Assembly (NCBI RefSeq): GCF_009936175.1
Contig: NZ_AP019773.1
Location: 124,001 to 188,000 of the forward strand
Origin: Bartonella quintana
GTDB lineage: Bacteria; Pseudomonadota; Alphaproteobacteria; Rhizobiales; Rhizobiaceae
DNA: 64,000 bases
Reading direction: 5' to 3'
The translations under genes and the position numbers were made by a program. This document shows positions 19,308 to 29,163 of this stretch, piece by piece (position 1 is the first letter of the stretch; the number at the start of each line of letters is the position of its first letter). Below the pieces are notes generated by a model. It was not told where the DNA came from. It made no database searches and was given only the letters and a program-made list of their open reading frames with translations.

Positions 19308-19574
19308 ATGGCGAATACACCTTCGGCTCAAAAAGCGGTGCGCAAGGTTGCTGCCCGTACGCAGATTAATCGGGCTCGCCGTTCGCGCGTTCGTGCCTTC
19401 ATGCGTAAGTTTTATGATGCTTTGGCTGGTGGTGATAAGGCATCGGCGGAAGTAGCATTTAAGAATTTTGAACCTGAGATTATGCGTGCGGTTTCCAAAG
19501 GGGTTTTTCATAAAAATACTGCAGCAAGAAAAGTATCACGTTTAGCAAAACGTTTGAAGGCCCTTAGCATTTAG
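19308..19574 (+). CDS. rpsT: 30S ribosomal protein S20
   Basis: S20 binds 16S rRNA early in small-subunit assembly. The product has 88 residues, starts [16 protein letters not shown], is rich in Arg/Lys/Ala, and ends [18 protein letters not shown], all typical of the family. Start ATG 19308 is preceded by GAAAGAGAGA. It has its own strong terminator and precedes dnaA, an arrangement common in alphaproteobacteria. Confidence 0.97.
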   Translation: MANTPSAQKAVRKVAARTQINRARRSRVRAFMRKFYDALAGGDKASAEVAFKNFEPEIMRAVSKGVFHKNTAARKVSRLAKRLKALSI

Positions 19575-19600
19575 GCTTTTTCCATTTTTTTAAAATTTAG

Positions 19601-19630
19601 GCCAGCACCTCTACAGGTGCTGGCTTTTTT
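19601..19630 (+). terminator. Rho-independent terminator of rpsT
   Basis: GCCAGCACCT and AGGTGCTGGC form a perfect 10-bp stem with loop CTAC, followed by TTTTTT. Confidence 0.92.
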
Positions 19631-20270
19631 GCTTTCTTTTTAAGGCAGAGAAATGCAATGATTCTTTCCCAGAAAAGCTAGAGAAGATTTGTAGAAATTA
19701 TATGGTTATCCACAGTCTTTGTGGATTTTTGCAGAGTCTTTTTTGTCAAGCTTTTTTATTTTTTTTTTTTAGTCTGAAGAGATTCTTTAATTATTGGTAA
19801 ATTTAGAAAAAAAAAGTAAATTGAATCAATTATTTTTCTCATTCCTCGTTTATATCAGCAGGTTTATAGCGGTTTTTTAGGAGATTTTGATTTTATTTTG
19901 ACCTCTTGCATTTTACCTCTGCTGTTTTGTATGGTTCTTGTAGAAACTAAAAAAATACAGGGTTCAGATCAGAGAGAGTTATCCTGTGTTGTTGAGTGTA
20001 AGGTGCTTTAGTTTAGGCTGTTATGGGCTCTCATGTTGGATAGGTTTTCTGACGGATTTTTTAGTTTTCTTGAATGGTGTGTTTTTCATTTTAGAAAAAT
20101 GGATCATATCATAAGTGCAAGTAAATCTTAGTCATCTTTGTTGGTGGGGTTGTGATGAGGTTATCCTGGGGGAGGATGAATAATCTTATTGGGGTAGGGC
20201 GTTTTGCCTTTGCTAAGTTGATTTTTAGCTGTTTGGCGAGACAAAGTTTTTGTTTTTATCGGGATGAAAG
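19631..20270. other. dnaA upstream region, AT-rich
   Basis: About 640 bp between the rpsT terminator and dnaA without a gene. It holds a consensus DnaA box at 19706, long A/T tracts at 19740-19850 resembling an easily melted region, and weaker TTATCC half-sites near 19980 and 20160. It should carry the dnaA promoter. Origin activity is possible but not shown, because many Rhizobiales place oriC elsewhere. Confidence 0.5.
19706..19714 (+). promoter_or_regulatory. DnaA box upstream of dnaA
   Basis: TTATCCACA is a perfect match to the DnaA-binding consensus TTATNCACA. A weaker inverted copy (TGTGGATTT) follows at 19719-19727. Likely use is dnaA autoregulation or origin binding. Confidence 0.65.
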
Positions 20271-21842
20271 ATGGTGGATAAATTGAACTCTAAAGCTAGT
20301 TCCTTTAAAAGGGTTTCGGTGGATATCCTGTCGGCAGAGAAAATAATAAAAAGTAAGATGACGAATATAGGTGGGCCAGTTGTTGAAAATGCTTCTATAG
20401 AGCATCCAGTTATTTCAGAAGAAGAAGGTGCAGCGACTTTCGCGCGTGTGATGGCGCAGTTAAAGGCACAGGTTGGTATCGAGGCTTATACCAGTTGGTT
20501 TGGTCGTTTGAAGCTTGCTGAATATAGCCGTAATCTTGTAAAGCTTTCTGTTCCTACAGCATTTTTGCGTTCATGGATTAATAATCACTATGGTTCTCTT
20601 TTGACCAATTTATGGAAACAAGAGAATTCAGCGATTCTTCGGGTTGAAGTCATTGTTCGTGGTATGAAGCGCGTTTCAAAAGGCGTAGTCTGTAGAACGA
20701 GTGCAGCTCCTGTTGTTCTGGAAGGGCAGACAGCTTCCTCTTTTGTTGAGAGTTATACAGAGCCTTCAGTAAAGGATATTGAAGCAGGAGTTTTTGGTTC
20801 TCCACTTGATTCTCGTTATACTTTTGAAAGTTTTGTTGAGGGTTCTTCTAACCGTGTTGCATTAGCTGCAGCGCGTTCGATTGCAGAGGGACATAAAAGT
20901 GCTTTGCGCTTTAATCCTCTTTTTATTCACGCCTCTGTTGGTTTAGGAAAAACCCATTTGCTTCAAGCTGTTGCAGCTGCTGCACTAAAGCGTTTAATGC
21001 CTGCACGGGTTATTTATTTAACTGCTGAATATTTTATGTGGCGTTTTGCGACAGCTATTCGTGATAATGCTGCTCTTTCTTTTAAAGAACAGCTTCGTGA
21101 TATTGATCTTTTGATTATTGATGATATGCAATTTTTGCAAGGAAAATCGATACAGAACGAATTTTGTCATTTGCTCAACATGTTGCTTGATAGTGCGAAA
21201 CAAGTTGTTGTTGCTGCAGATCGTCCGCCAGCAGAATTAGAATCACTTGATCTTCGCGTTCGGTCTCGACTTCAGGGAGGGGTTGCTCTTGAAATTGAAG
21301 TACCAGATTATGAAATGCGTTTGAAAATGTTACGCCAACGTTTAAAAGTGGCGCAACAAGATGATAACATGGTTGTAATTTCTGATGAGGTTTTGCAGTA
21401 TATTGCTAAAACGATTTTGGGTTCAGGGCGTGATATTGAAGGAGCATTTAATCAATTGTTGTTCCGTCAGTCTTTTGAATCTGATTTATCTTTAGAACGG
21501 ATTGATGAATTGTTGGGTCATTTGACACGTTCAGGTGAATCGAAGCGTATTCGGATTGAAGAAATTCAGCGCGCAGTTGCGCGCCATTATAATGTTTCTA
21601 AGCAAGATTTATTGTCTAATCGTCGGACGCGTACAGTCGTGAAGCCGCGACAAGTTGCGATGTATTTGGCGAAAATGTTGACACCTCGTTCGTTGCCAGA
21701 AATTGGGCGTCGTTTTGGAGGGCGTGATCATACGACAGTTTTACATGCTGTCCGTAAAATTGAAGATTTGGTTTGTGATGATCAGACATTAGCCAAAGAG
21801 CTTGAATTGCTTAAGCGGTTGATTGGAGAGCAAGCTGCATAG
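20271..21842 (+). CDS. dnaA: Chromosomal replication initiator protein DnaA
   Basis: DnaA binds origin DnaA boxes and opens the duplex in its ATP form. The frame is 523 residues from ATG 20271; an ATG at 20358 is an alternative start. Domain I begins near [20 protein letters not shown]. The AAA+ domain has Walker [11 protein letters not shown] (about residue 223) and Walker [11 protein letters not shown]. The C-terminal domain IV holds the DNA-binding signature [16 protein letters not shown]. Followed by dnaN and recF, the classic replication gene order. Confidence 0.97.
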   Translation: MVDKLNSKASSFKRVSVDILSAEKIIKSKMTNIGGPVVENASIEHPVISEEEGAATFARVMAQLKAQVGIEAYTSWFGRLKLAEYSRNLVKLSVPTAFLRSWINNHYGSLLTNLWKQENSAILRVEVIVRGMKRVSKGVVCRTSAAPVVLEGQTASSFVESYTEPSVKDIEAGVFGSPLDSRYTFESFVEGSSNRVALAAARSIAEGHKSALRFNPLFIHASVGLGKTHLLQAVAAAALKRLMPARVIYLTAEYFMWRFATAIRDNAALSFKEQLRDIDLLIIDDMQFLQGKSIQNEFCHLLNMLLDSAKQVVVAADRPPAELESLDLRVRSRLQGGVALEIEVPDYEMRLKMLRQRLKVAQQDDNMVVISDEVLQYIAKTILGSGRDIEGAFNQLLFRQSFESDLSLERIDELLGHLTRSGESKRIRIEEIQRAVARHYNVSKQDLLSNRRTRTVVKPRQVAMYLAKMLTPRSLPEIGRRFGGRDHTTVLHAVRKIEDLVCDDQTLAKELELLKRLIGEQAA

Positions 21843-22035
21843 CATTTATAATTTTCCCACTGTTATCGAAAATCTTGCAGAGGAATTAATAAAGATGGTT
21901 TTTGCTTATACAGGAGTCACTTGCTATTTTAAAAGAGGTTGAGTAAAATTCAGCGGGTGATTCTTTCAAGGGGATCGTGTTGTTTTCAATCTAGAGAATT
22001 CCTATAATTCTTGGTAAATTATAATGGGGATTTTT

Positions 22036-23157
22036 ATGCACGTTACAGTTGATCGCAATCAACTTCTCAAGTCTCTTGGTCGTGTTCACCGTGTGGTTGA
22101 GCGTCGTAATACTGTTCCTATTTTGTCGAATGTGTTGATTGATGCAGACAAGAACGGTGTGCAATTAAAAGCAACAGACCTTGATTTAGAGGTTACAGAA
22201 TCTTTTATGGCCAATGTAAAACAAGCGGGAGCAATAACTGTTCCAGCACATTTGCTGTATGACATAGTTCGTAAACTTCTTGATGGGAGTGAGATTGTAT
22301 TATCAGTTGATATGAATCAGGCGAGTACGATGTCTGTTGTTTCTGGTTGTGCACATTTTCAGCTTCAGTGTCTTCCCAAAGTAGATTTTCCAGAGTCGCT
22401 TCCAGGTCAATTTGGTTACCGTTTTTCTTTATCGGCATCAAGCTTGAAGCATTTGCTTGATTGTACGCAATTCGCTATTTCTACTGAAGAGACTCGTTAT
22501 TATCTTAATGGTATTTATTTTCATGTCGTTGATGATGGTGTTCTAAAGCTGCGTTTAGTTGCTACTGATGGTCATCGTTTGGCGCAAGTTGATATGGAAG
22601 CGCCTTCGGGGGTTAAAGACATGCCTGGTATCATTATTCCCCGTAAAGCTGTAGGAGAGTTGCAAAAGCTTCTTTCTGAAGAAATTAATGATAATGTGTG
22701 TGTAGAGCTTTCAGAAACAAAAATTCGTTTTTCTGTAGGTTCTGTGGTTTTTACATCTAAGTTAATCGATGGAACATTCCCAGAATACCAACGTGTTATC
22801 CCTCTTGGAAATGATAAAAAATTAATCGTCAACAAGCAGAATTTTTCTTCTGCCGTTGATCGTGTTTCTACAATTTCAAGTGATCGCGGGCGTGCAGTGA
22901 AGTTAACGATTGAGCAGGGACAATTAAAGCTTGTTGTTCATAACCCTGACTCGGGGAGTGCAGAAGATCAATTAGCAGCTACTTACACATCTGATCCACT
23001 CGAGATAGGGTTTAATTCACGTTATCTTTTGGATATTGCTGGACAACTTTCGGGCGATGAGATGGTTTTTATGCTGGCCGAAGCCGGAGCCCCAGCTCTG
23101 ATTCGTGATAATGATGACGCGGATGCGCTTTACGTGCTGATGCCCATCCGCGTTTAG
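22036..23157 (+). CDS. dnaN: DNA polymerase III subunit beta (sliding clamp)
   Basis: The beta clamp is a ring-shaped dimer that tethers DNA polymerase III to the template. I start at ATG 22036 (MHVTVDRNQLLKSL, 373 residues), because the family begins here and GGGGATTTTT precedes it; the frame is open 12 bp further upstream. Conserved segments include GRVHRVVERRNTVPILSN, LRLVATDGHRLA and the C-terminal ALYVLMPIRV, which lies at the partner-binding pocket. Intact, 194 bp after dnaA and 11 bp before recF. Confidence 0.97.
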   Translation: MHVTVDRNQLLKSLGRVHRVVERRNTVPILSNVLIDADKNGVQLKATDLDLEVTESFMANVKQAGAITVPAHLLYDIVRKLLDGSEIVLSVDMNQASTMSVVSGCAHFQLQCLPKVDFPESLPGQFGYRFSLSASSLKHLLDCTQFAISTEETRYYLNGIYFHVVDDGVLKLRLVATDGHRLAQVDMEAPSGVKDMPGIIIPRKAVGELQKLLSEEINDNVCVELSETKIRFSVGSVVFTSKLIDGTFPEYQRVIPLGNDKKLIVNKQNFSSAVDRVSTISSDRGRAVKLTIEQGQLKLVVHNPDSGSAEDQLAATYTSDPLEIGFNSRYLLDIAGQLSGDEMVFMLAEAGAPALIRDNDDADALYVLMPIRV

Positions 23158-23168
23158 GGACGATTGTT

Positions 23169-24311
23169 TTGCAATGCATGGCTGGCCATGTGCACAAAGT
23201 GACAGTGAGGCAGCTAAGGCTTGTGCGTTATCGCAATTATTCTTCTTTTAATATTCATTTTTCGGGTCAGCATGTAGTCTTTACTGGACATAACGGTGCT
23301 GGTAAGACAAATCTTTTAGAAGCATTGTCTTTTCTTTCTCCTGGTCGTGGTTTACGGCGGGCGGCTTATTCTGATGTCAGCTTTGCAGATAGTGGAAATA
23401 CAGGATTTGTTGTGTTTGCGCGCCTTCAATGTGCTCTTTATGGTGAAGTAGATATTGGTACGGCTTGGGACATTGACGATAACAGCCGAAAAGTACATAT
23501 TAATGGTGTGAATAAGACAGGTGATTGCCTAACAGATTACTGTCATATGAGTGTCCTAACTCCTTCTATGGATGGGCTTTTTACAGGTTCTTCGCTTGAG
23601 CGTCGCCGCTTTTTAGATCGTATGGTTTTGGCTATTGATCCTTTTCATGGCCGTCGTATAATGGATTATGATAGGGCTATGCGCGCTCGTAATCGTTTAT
23701 TTTCGGATGGAAGTGAAGATCGTGCTTGGTTTGATGCTTTAGAAAAGCAGATGGCAGAATTGGCAACAGCTATTGCTGCAGCGCGTATTGATATTATTCG
23801 GCTTTTAAATGGCATGTTTGCACAAGCGCCAGTTCATACACCTTTCCCACGCGCTTTTTTGCAAGTTGATGGTTTTTTAGAAACAGCTCTTAGTAAGGCA
23901 TCAGCGATTGAGGTTGAAGAGCAATTTTGTGATCGATTGCAGAATAACCGCGCGATAGATCGTGCTGCTGGGCGGACATTAGAAGGACCACATCGCACAG
24001 ATTTGCAGATTTTTTATGCTGATAAAAATATGGCGGCAGCATCTTGTTCGACAGGTGAGCAGAAAGCTTTGGTGACAGGTTTGGTTTTGTGTCATGCGCG
24101 TTTAACAAGTATAATGTCGGAGAGGGCACCTATTCTCCTTCTTGATGAAATAGTTGCTCATCTTGATTCTCATCGGCGTGCTGCTTTGTTTGATCTTCTT
24201 GATGATTTAGGTGGACAAACATTTATGACCGGAACAGATCCCATTTTATTTGACGCTTTGAAAGGGCGAGCAGAGTTTTTTGAGATTAAAGATGGAACTT
24301 TGTTGCCATAA
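23169..24311 (+). CDS. recF: DNA replication and repair protein RecF
   Basis: RecF is an SMC-like ATPase that helps load RecA at single-strand gaps. The frame starts at TTG 23169 (380 residues); ATG 23178 is an equally good start. Visible motifs are RLVRYRNYSSF, Walker A TGHNGAGKTNLLEAL (about residues 39-53), the ABC-like signature CSTGEQKAL, and Walker B PILLLDEIVAHLD. Gap to dnaN is 11 bp, so co-transcription is likely. Confidence 0.95.
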   Translation: MQCMAGHVHKVTVRQLRLVRYRNYSSFNIHFSGQHVVFTGHNGAGKTNLLEALSFLSPGRGLRRAAYSDVSFADSGNTGFVVFARLQCALYGEVDIGTAWDIDDNSRKVHINGVNKTGDCLTDYCHMSVLTPSMDGLFTGSSLERRRFLDRMVLAIDPFHGRRIMDYDRAMRARNRLFSDGSEDRAWFDALEKQMAELATAIAAARIDIIRLLNGMFAQAPVHTPFPRAFLQVDGFLETALSKASAIEVEEQFCDRLQNNRAIDRAAGRTLEGPHRTDLQIFYADKNMAAASCSTGEQKALVTGLVLCHARLTSIMSERAPILLLDEIVAHLDSHRRAALFDLLDDLGGQTFMTGTDPILFDALKGRAEFFEIKDGTLLP

Positions 24312-24363
24312 AAAATATGCTAAAAGTTTTTTATAAGCTGATGATCGAAAAGAAGAGGCGATT

Positions 24364-24810
24364 ATGTCTAAGATTATAACGGTTTTAAATGGTCCTAATT
24401 TAAATTTTCTTGGTAAACGTGAACCAGAAATTTATGGCACTGAAACCTTAGAAGATATTGAACAATTTTGCAAAAAATGTGCAACGAGGCTTGGCATAAT
24501 AGTGCACTTTCATCAAAGCAACTATGAGGGGCAATTGGTAGAGTGGATACAGGAAGCGATTGGCGTGAGTGCGGGATTAATCATTAATCCTGCTGCTTAT
24601 AGCCATACATCTATTGCAATTCTTGATGCATTAAAGATGTTTTCGGGGCTAAAAATAGAAGTTCATTTGTCTAATGTTTATCACCGTGAAGCTTTTCGTC
24701 ACCATTCTTATACGTCTGCGGGTGTGGATGCAGTTATTTCTGGCTGTGGGAGTAAAGGATATTGGCTTGCGCTTGAATATATTGCTCAACGATTTAATTA
24801 TAATTGTTAA
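24364..24810 (+). CDS. aroQ: 3-dehydroquinate dehydratase, type II
   Basis: AroQ dehydrates 3-dehydroquinate to 3-dehydroshikimate in aromatic amino acid and chorismate synthesis. The 148 residues match the type II family. Seen motifs are LNGPNLNFLGKREPEIYG with the catalytic Tyr, IINPAAYSHTSIAI with the catalytic His region, and EVHLSNVYHREAFR. Start ATG 24364 with AAGAAGAGGCG upstream. Confidence 0.96.
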   Translation: MSKIITVLNGPNLNFLGKREPEIYGTETLEDIEQFCKKCATRLGIIVHFHQSNYEGQLVEWIQEAIGVSAGLIINPAAYSHTSIAILDALKMFSGLKIEVHLSNVYHREAFRHHSYTSAGVDAVISGCGSKGYWLALEYIAQRFNYNC

Positions 24811-24931
24811 AAGCAATGTTGGATAAGAGCAGTATGGGCATTGAATTTACTTGATAATTATTTCTTGATGAGTAAGATATCACCGTTGTATTTTTTGCAA
24901 CTTCCAGTGCGTATAACGGCGGCAGGTTAAG

Positions 24932-25903
24932 ATGAGAAGCTTTGTTAGACAATTAGAAATCTTTGCAGTTTTAGGGGGTGCACTGCTTCTATCTGGTTGT
25001 AAAGTTGATGTTCTTCAGCCATCCGGATATGTTGCACGTCAACAGCTTATTTTGATTGCTGTTTGTGTGTTTGTTATGCTTTGTGTTGTAATTCCGGTGA
25101 TGGTAAGTGTAGTGCTTTTGGCTTTTAAGTATCGTGCGTCGAACGTAGCAGAAGATTATTTACCTGATTGGGGGCATTCAAATAAAATTGAAGCATTTAT
25201 GTGGGGTATTCCAATTCTTATCGTAACGGTTTTAGGTGCATTGACGGCCTATTATACCTATAAACTTGAACCAGCAAATCCACTTCCGGTGGAAATTGTT
25301 GGTGAAGAGAAGCCGTTGCAAGTCGATATTGTGGCTCTCGATTGGAAATGGCTCTTTATTTATCCGGAGTACAATATTGCATCAATTAATGAAATTTATG
25401 CACCTGAAGGTCGTCAAGTTTTGTTACAGTTGACGTCAGAGAGTTCTGTTAATGCTTTTTGGGTACCAAAACTGGGCACAGTTCTTTACGCTATGCCGCA
25501 GATGAATGCTAAATTGCATTTAGTGGCTGATAAGCAAGGAATATTTAAAGGAAGCTCAGCAAATTACAGCGGTGATGGTTTTGCAGGTATGCGATTTAAA
25601 TGGCATTCTGTATCTTCTCGGGATTTTGACGATTGGGTTGCTAAAGCTCGTGCGAGTGGTCAAGTCCTTGATCGTGTATCTTATCGTCAGCTTTCCACTG
25701 CGCCTCGTATGGGTGATATTGCTGCGAAGGAAAAGGATGCTGAAATACGTTATTTTGCCCCTGTTGAGAAGGGGCTTTACTACCGGATTGTCAACCGATG
25801 TGTCGATGAAAATACAGTATGTAATGAAGATTTAATGAAGCGTGCTGCTGCTCAGACACTTTGGGGTGCACTTTGTTCTGTTTTTGATCCTGGTGTTATT
25901 TAA
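24932..25903 (+). CDS. cyoA: Cytochrome bo3 ubiquinol oxidase subunit II
   Basis: Subunit II of the quinol-oxidising, proton-pumping terminal oxidase. The 323-residue product has a lipoprotein signal peptide with lipobox LLSGC (Cys at residue 23), two membrane helices (about 38-62 and 84-106) and a cupredoxin-like periplasmic domain. As expected for quinol oxidases, the CuA cysteine pair of cytochrome c oxidases is absent. Segments DWKWLFIYPEY and SANYSGDGFAGM are family-typical. First gene of cyoABCD, followed by a stem-loop. Confidence 0.95.
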   Translation: MRSFVRQLEIFAVLGGALLLSGCKVDVLQPSGYVARQQLILIAVCVFVMLCVVIPVMVSVVLLAFKYRASNVAEDYLPDWGHSNKIEAFMWGIPILIVTVLGALTAYYTYKLEPANPLPVEIVGEEKPLQVDIVALDWKWLFIYPEYNIASINEIYAPEGRQVLLQLTSESSVNAFWVPKLGTVLYAMPQMNAKLHLVADKQGIFKGSSANYSGDGFAGMRFKWHSVSSRDFDDWVAKARASGQVLDRVSYRQLSTAPRMGDIAAKEKDAEIRYFAPVEKGLYYRIVNRCVDENTVCNEDLMKRAAAQTLWGALCSVFDPGVI

Positions 25904-25917
25904 AATATTAATAGAAA

Positions 25918-25945
25918 AAGAGCCCTTTGAAAAAGAGGGTTCTTT
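25918..25945 (+). promoter_or_regulatory. Intercistronic stem-loop between cyoA and cyoB
   Basis: AAGAGCCCT (25918-25926) pairs with AGGGTTCTT (25936-25944), with one G-U pair, and is followed by AAAG and not by a long T-run. It could attenuate transcription or stabilise the cyoA end of the message, tuning subunit ratios. Confidence 0.55.
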
Positions 25946-25976
25946 AAAGTGAAATTTATCTGATACGGGTTGAGAA

Positions 25977-27995
25977 ATGTTTGGAAGACTTACAGATCCT
26001 ACGGCTGGTGCTTTTCATGCACTTGCACATGAACCGATTGTTTTATACACATGTATTGCGATTTTTGTGGGTGGTTTAATTGCTGTTATTGCTTTGACAG
26101 TTCTTGGATGGTGGGGAGTTCTATGGCGAAATTGGATTACAACAGTTGACCATAAACGCATTGGTATTATGTATGTCGTACTTGGCATTATCATGCTGGT
26201 TCGTGGTTTTGCTGACGCTATTATGATGCGAACACATCAGGCTTTGGCGCTTGGGAGTGAAACAGCAGGGTATTTACCCCCTGAGCATTTTGATCAAATC
26301 TTTTCTGCCCATGGCGTCATTATGATTTTTTTTATGGCTACGCCGATTTTATTTGGTCTTTTCAATTATCTTATACCGCTTCAGATTGGTGCGCGTGATG
26401 TTGCATTCCCATTTGCGAATAATTTAGGATTTTGGATTACAGCTGCGGCAGCAATATTAATTAATGTATCACTTGGCATTGGTAATTTTGGTCGTGGTGG
26501 TTGGTTGATGTATCCTCCTTTTTCAGAATTGCAAAATAGTCCGGATACAGGGGTAGATTATTATTTATGGTCACTTCAGCTTTCTGGTATTGCGACGACG
26601 ATGGGGGCAATCAATTTTGTTGCGACTATCATTAAAATGCGTGCTCCTGGGATGACAATGATGAGAATGCCTGTCTTTTGTTGGAGTGCTTTTGTCAGTA
26701 ATGTTCTTATTTTAGTTATTTATCCTGTTTTAGCTGTCGCTTTCGCATTATTGGCATGTGATCGTTATTTAGGTATGAATTTCTTTACCAATGCTGCTGG
26801 CGGAAATCCAATGGTATGGATTAACTATGTTTGGATTTTTGGTCATCCTGAGGTTTATGTTTTAGTTGTTCCTGCTTTTGGGATTGTTTCTGAGGTTGTG
26901 TCAACTTTCTCTTCAAAACGCCTCTTTGGTTATACTTCAATGGTATGGGCAATGCTGGTTATTTTGATTCTTTCGCTTCTTGTTTGGGGACATCATTTCT
27001 TTACAATGGGTGGGGGTGAAGCTGTAAATACCTTCTTTGGTATTGCAACAATGATTATTGCGGTTCCAACAGGTGTTAAAGTCTTTAATTGGTTGTTGAC
27101 CATGTATAAAGGTCGGATTCGCTTTGAACCTCCAATGCTTTGGTGCATAGGGATGATCTTTACATTCGTTGGTGGTGGGTTGACGGGTGTTTTGATGTCT
27201 ATTGTGCCTGCTGATTGGCAGTTTCATAATTCGCTCTTTTTGGTAGCCCATTTCCACCACACAATTATTGGGGGTGTCATTTTTGCCTATTTAGCTGGGC
27301 TTGCTTTTTGGTTTCCAAAAGTTTTTGGTTATAAACCGAATCGGGCCCTAGGTATTGCATCTTTTTGGTGTTGGTTCATTGGTTTTTACCTTGCTTTTTT
27401 TCCAGTCTATGCACTTGGTTTAATGGGTGCAACACGTCGTCTCCAACATTACATGGAACCTAGTTGGCAGCCGATGTTTATGATTGCTGCACTGGGTGCT
27501 TTTATTATCTTGCTTGGTATCCTTTGTTTTGGACTGCAAATTGTTTTAGCGATTTGGTATGGTATCAAGCATAAAGGACGCTTACCGGTAACATTAAATG
27601 ACTCTTGGGGTGATGCACGTACGCTTGAGTGGTCAACCTCTTCACCGCCTCCTTCTTACAATTTTGCAATGATTCCAAAGATTCAATCTGACGATGCTTA
27701 TTGGAATATGAAGAAGAATGGTTATCAGCGTCCGACAAGTGGATTTTCAAAAATCCATATGCCGTCAAATACATCAGCTGGAATTATTGCGGGGTTCTTT
27801 TCGTTAGCTGTTGGTTTTGCACTTGTTTGGCATATTTGGTGGCTTGTTGCGATTGGATTGATTGGTTTTATTGCCACGATATTGTGTCATTCATTAATGG
27901 GTGATCACCATGGTTACTACATTCCAGCTGAAGAAGTACAAAAAACTGAGGATGCTTTTACAGCTGTTCTGAAAAAGCAAGGAGTAACAGTATGA
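25977..27995 (+). CDS. cyoB: Cytochrome bo3 ubiquinol oxidase subunit I
   Basis: The catalytic subunit, holding the low-spin heme, high-spin heme and CuB. The 672-residue length is typical. Ligand motifs are FSAHGVIMIFFM (heme His), WIFGHPEVYVLVVPAFG (CuB His and the cross-linked Tyr), WGHHFFTMG (two CuB His) and VAHFHHTIIGG (heme His pair). About fifteen hydrophobic helices are present. It begins 73 bp after cyoA and overlaps cyoC by 4 bp. Confidence 0.97.
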   Translation: MFGRLTDPTAGAFHALAHEPIVLYTCIAIFVGGLIAVIALTVLGWWGVLWRNWITTVDHKRIGIMYVVLGIIMLVRGFADAIMMRTHQALALGSETAGYLPPEHFDQIFSAHGVIMIFFMATPILFGLFNYLIPLQIGARDVAFPFANNLGFWITAAAAILINVSLGIGNFGRGGWLMYPPFSELQNSPDTGVDYYLWSLQLSGIATTMGAINFVATIIKMRAPGMTMMRMPVFCWSAFVSNVLILVIYPVLAVAFALLACDRYLGMNFFTNAAGGNPMVWINYVWIFGHPEVYVLVVPAFGIVSEVVSTFSSKRLFGYTSMVWAMLVILILSLLVWGHHFFTMGGGEAVNTFFGIATMIIAVPTGVKVFNWLLTMYKGRIRFEPPMLWCIGMIFTFVGGGLTGVLMSIVPADWQFHNSLFLVAHFHHTIIGGVIFAYLAGLAFWFPKVFGYKPNRALGIASFWCWFIGFYLAFFPVYALGLMGATRRLQHYMEPSWQPMFMIAALGAFIILLGILCFGLQIVLAIWYGIKHKGRLPVTLNDSWGDARTLEWSTSSPPPSYNFAMIPKIQSDDAYWNMKKNGYQRPTSGFSKIHMPSNTSAGIIAGFFSLAVGFALVWHIWWLVAIGLIGFIATILCHSLMGDHHGYYIPAEEVQKTEDAFTAVLKKQGVTV

Positions 27996-28657
27996 GTGCA
28001 ACGACAATGAATAAGACTCACATTGATGAGCATCATTACGACAGTAGCTCAATCATGATATTTGGTTTTTGGGTTTATATACTTTCGGATTTGATCCTGT
28101 TCTCAACACTTTTTTCAAGTTTTGCTGTTTTTTCTGCTTCTTATGGTGGGGGAAAACCTGGCAATGAGTTTATTGATTTAAACTTTGTTTTAGTTGAAAC
28201 CGCTATCTTATTGCTTTCATCAATCACTTATGGGTTTGTAATGGTTCAAGCGCATAAAGGTAATATCAGTGGTGTGCGTTTATGGATGACTGTTACTTTT
28301 GTGCTTGGATTTTGTTTTATTGGAATGGAAATTTACGAATTCCATGAACTTTTGAATGAAGTATTCTATTACGATCCTGGTGCTTATGCTGGTATTGATC
28401 CTGCGAAAGGTTTAAAGCTTTTTGGACGAGAGGTTTTATCTGCTTATTGGTCAGCATTTTTTGCTTTGGTTGGTACCCATGGTCTTCATGTAAGTGTTGG
28501 TCTTCTCTGGATGATCGTGATGTTTTTTCATCTTCGTCGTCGTGGTTTGGATCAGGATAATAAAACACGTTTGGCATGCCTTTCGATTTTCTGGCATTTG
28601 CTTGATATTGTGTGGGTTGGTGTTTTCACTATGGTTTATCTATTAGGAGCATTGTAA
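27992..28657 (+). CDS. cyoC: Cytochrome bo3 ubiquinol oxidase subunit III
   Basis: Five-helix membrane subunit of the quinol oxidase. The 221 residues include IFGFWVYILSDLILFSTLFS near the N-terminus, GMEIYEFHEL and GTHGLHVSVGLLWM, all family hallmarks. It overlaps cyoB by 4 bp (ATGA) and shares one base with the cyoD start (TAATG), so translation is coupled. Confidence 0.96.
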   Translation: MSATTMNKTHIDEHHYDSSSIMIFGFWVYILSDLILFSTLFSSFAVFSASYGGGKPGNEFIDLNFVLVETAILLLSSITYGFVMVQAHKGNISGVRLWMTVTFVLGFCFIGMEIYEFHELLNEVFYYDPGAYAGIDPAKGLKLFGREVLSAYWSAFFALVGTHGLHVSVGLLWMIVMFFHLRRRGLDQDNKTRLACLSIFWHLLDIVWVGVFTMVYLLGAL

Positions 28658-29163
28658 TGAGCATGCATAACGAAACACATATTCCTAGTACTGGTTCCTA
28701 TTTTGTTGGCTTTATTCTAGCTGTCTTTTTCACTTTGGGTTCTTTTATTCCTGTGATGTATGGAATGATGGAAAGTTGGGCAATTAGCACGAAGGTTGCA
28801 TATCTTATTGGGATGGCCATTATTCAGATTATAGTGCAGATTGTTTTCTTTTTGCATTTAAATGCTGGTCCCGATGCCAAATGGAATTTAAGTGCCCTGT
28901 GGTTTGCAGCTATCTGCGTTTTTGTTATTATTGGGGGTACTTGGTGGGCTATTTCCCATTTGAATTATAATATGATGGGTAGTTCAGGACGTGTTATTGA
29001 GCCAGAAAAACAGTTATCGGGCGAAAACATACCTGTGCAGAAACTGCCAAGTATGCGAGTTCCTGTGGAATCTGCGCCCGGTTCTGAAATGCCTGTGGGG
29101 CAAGTACCAGGTATGCAAACCCCCATAGAACTTGCACCTAACTCTGAAACGCTGGTGGAGTAA
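28657..29163 (+). CDS. cyoD: Cytochrome bo3 ubiquinol oxidase subunit IV with repeat tail
   Basis: Small membrane subunit that stabilises the bo3 oxidase. I start at ATG 28657, overlapping the cyoC stop by one base (168 residues). The first 110 residues carry three helices and the family segments YLIGMAIIQIIVQIVFFLHL and WNLSALWFAAICVFVII. The remaining 55 or so are an added low-complexity tail with two 20-residue repeats of the form (L/V)P.M..P.E.AP.SE....., absent from the usual ~110-130-residue CyoD. A third decayed repeat follows the stop codon. Confidence 0.93.
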   Translation: MSMHNETHIPSTGSYFVGFILAVFFTLGSFIPVMYGMMESWAISTKVAYLIGMAIIQIIVQIVFFLHLNAGPDAKWNLSALWFAAICVFVIIGGTWWAISHLNYNMMGSSGRVIEPEKQLSGENIPVQKLPSMRVPVESAPGSEMPVGQVPGMQTPIELAPNSETLVE

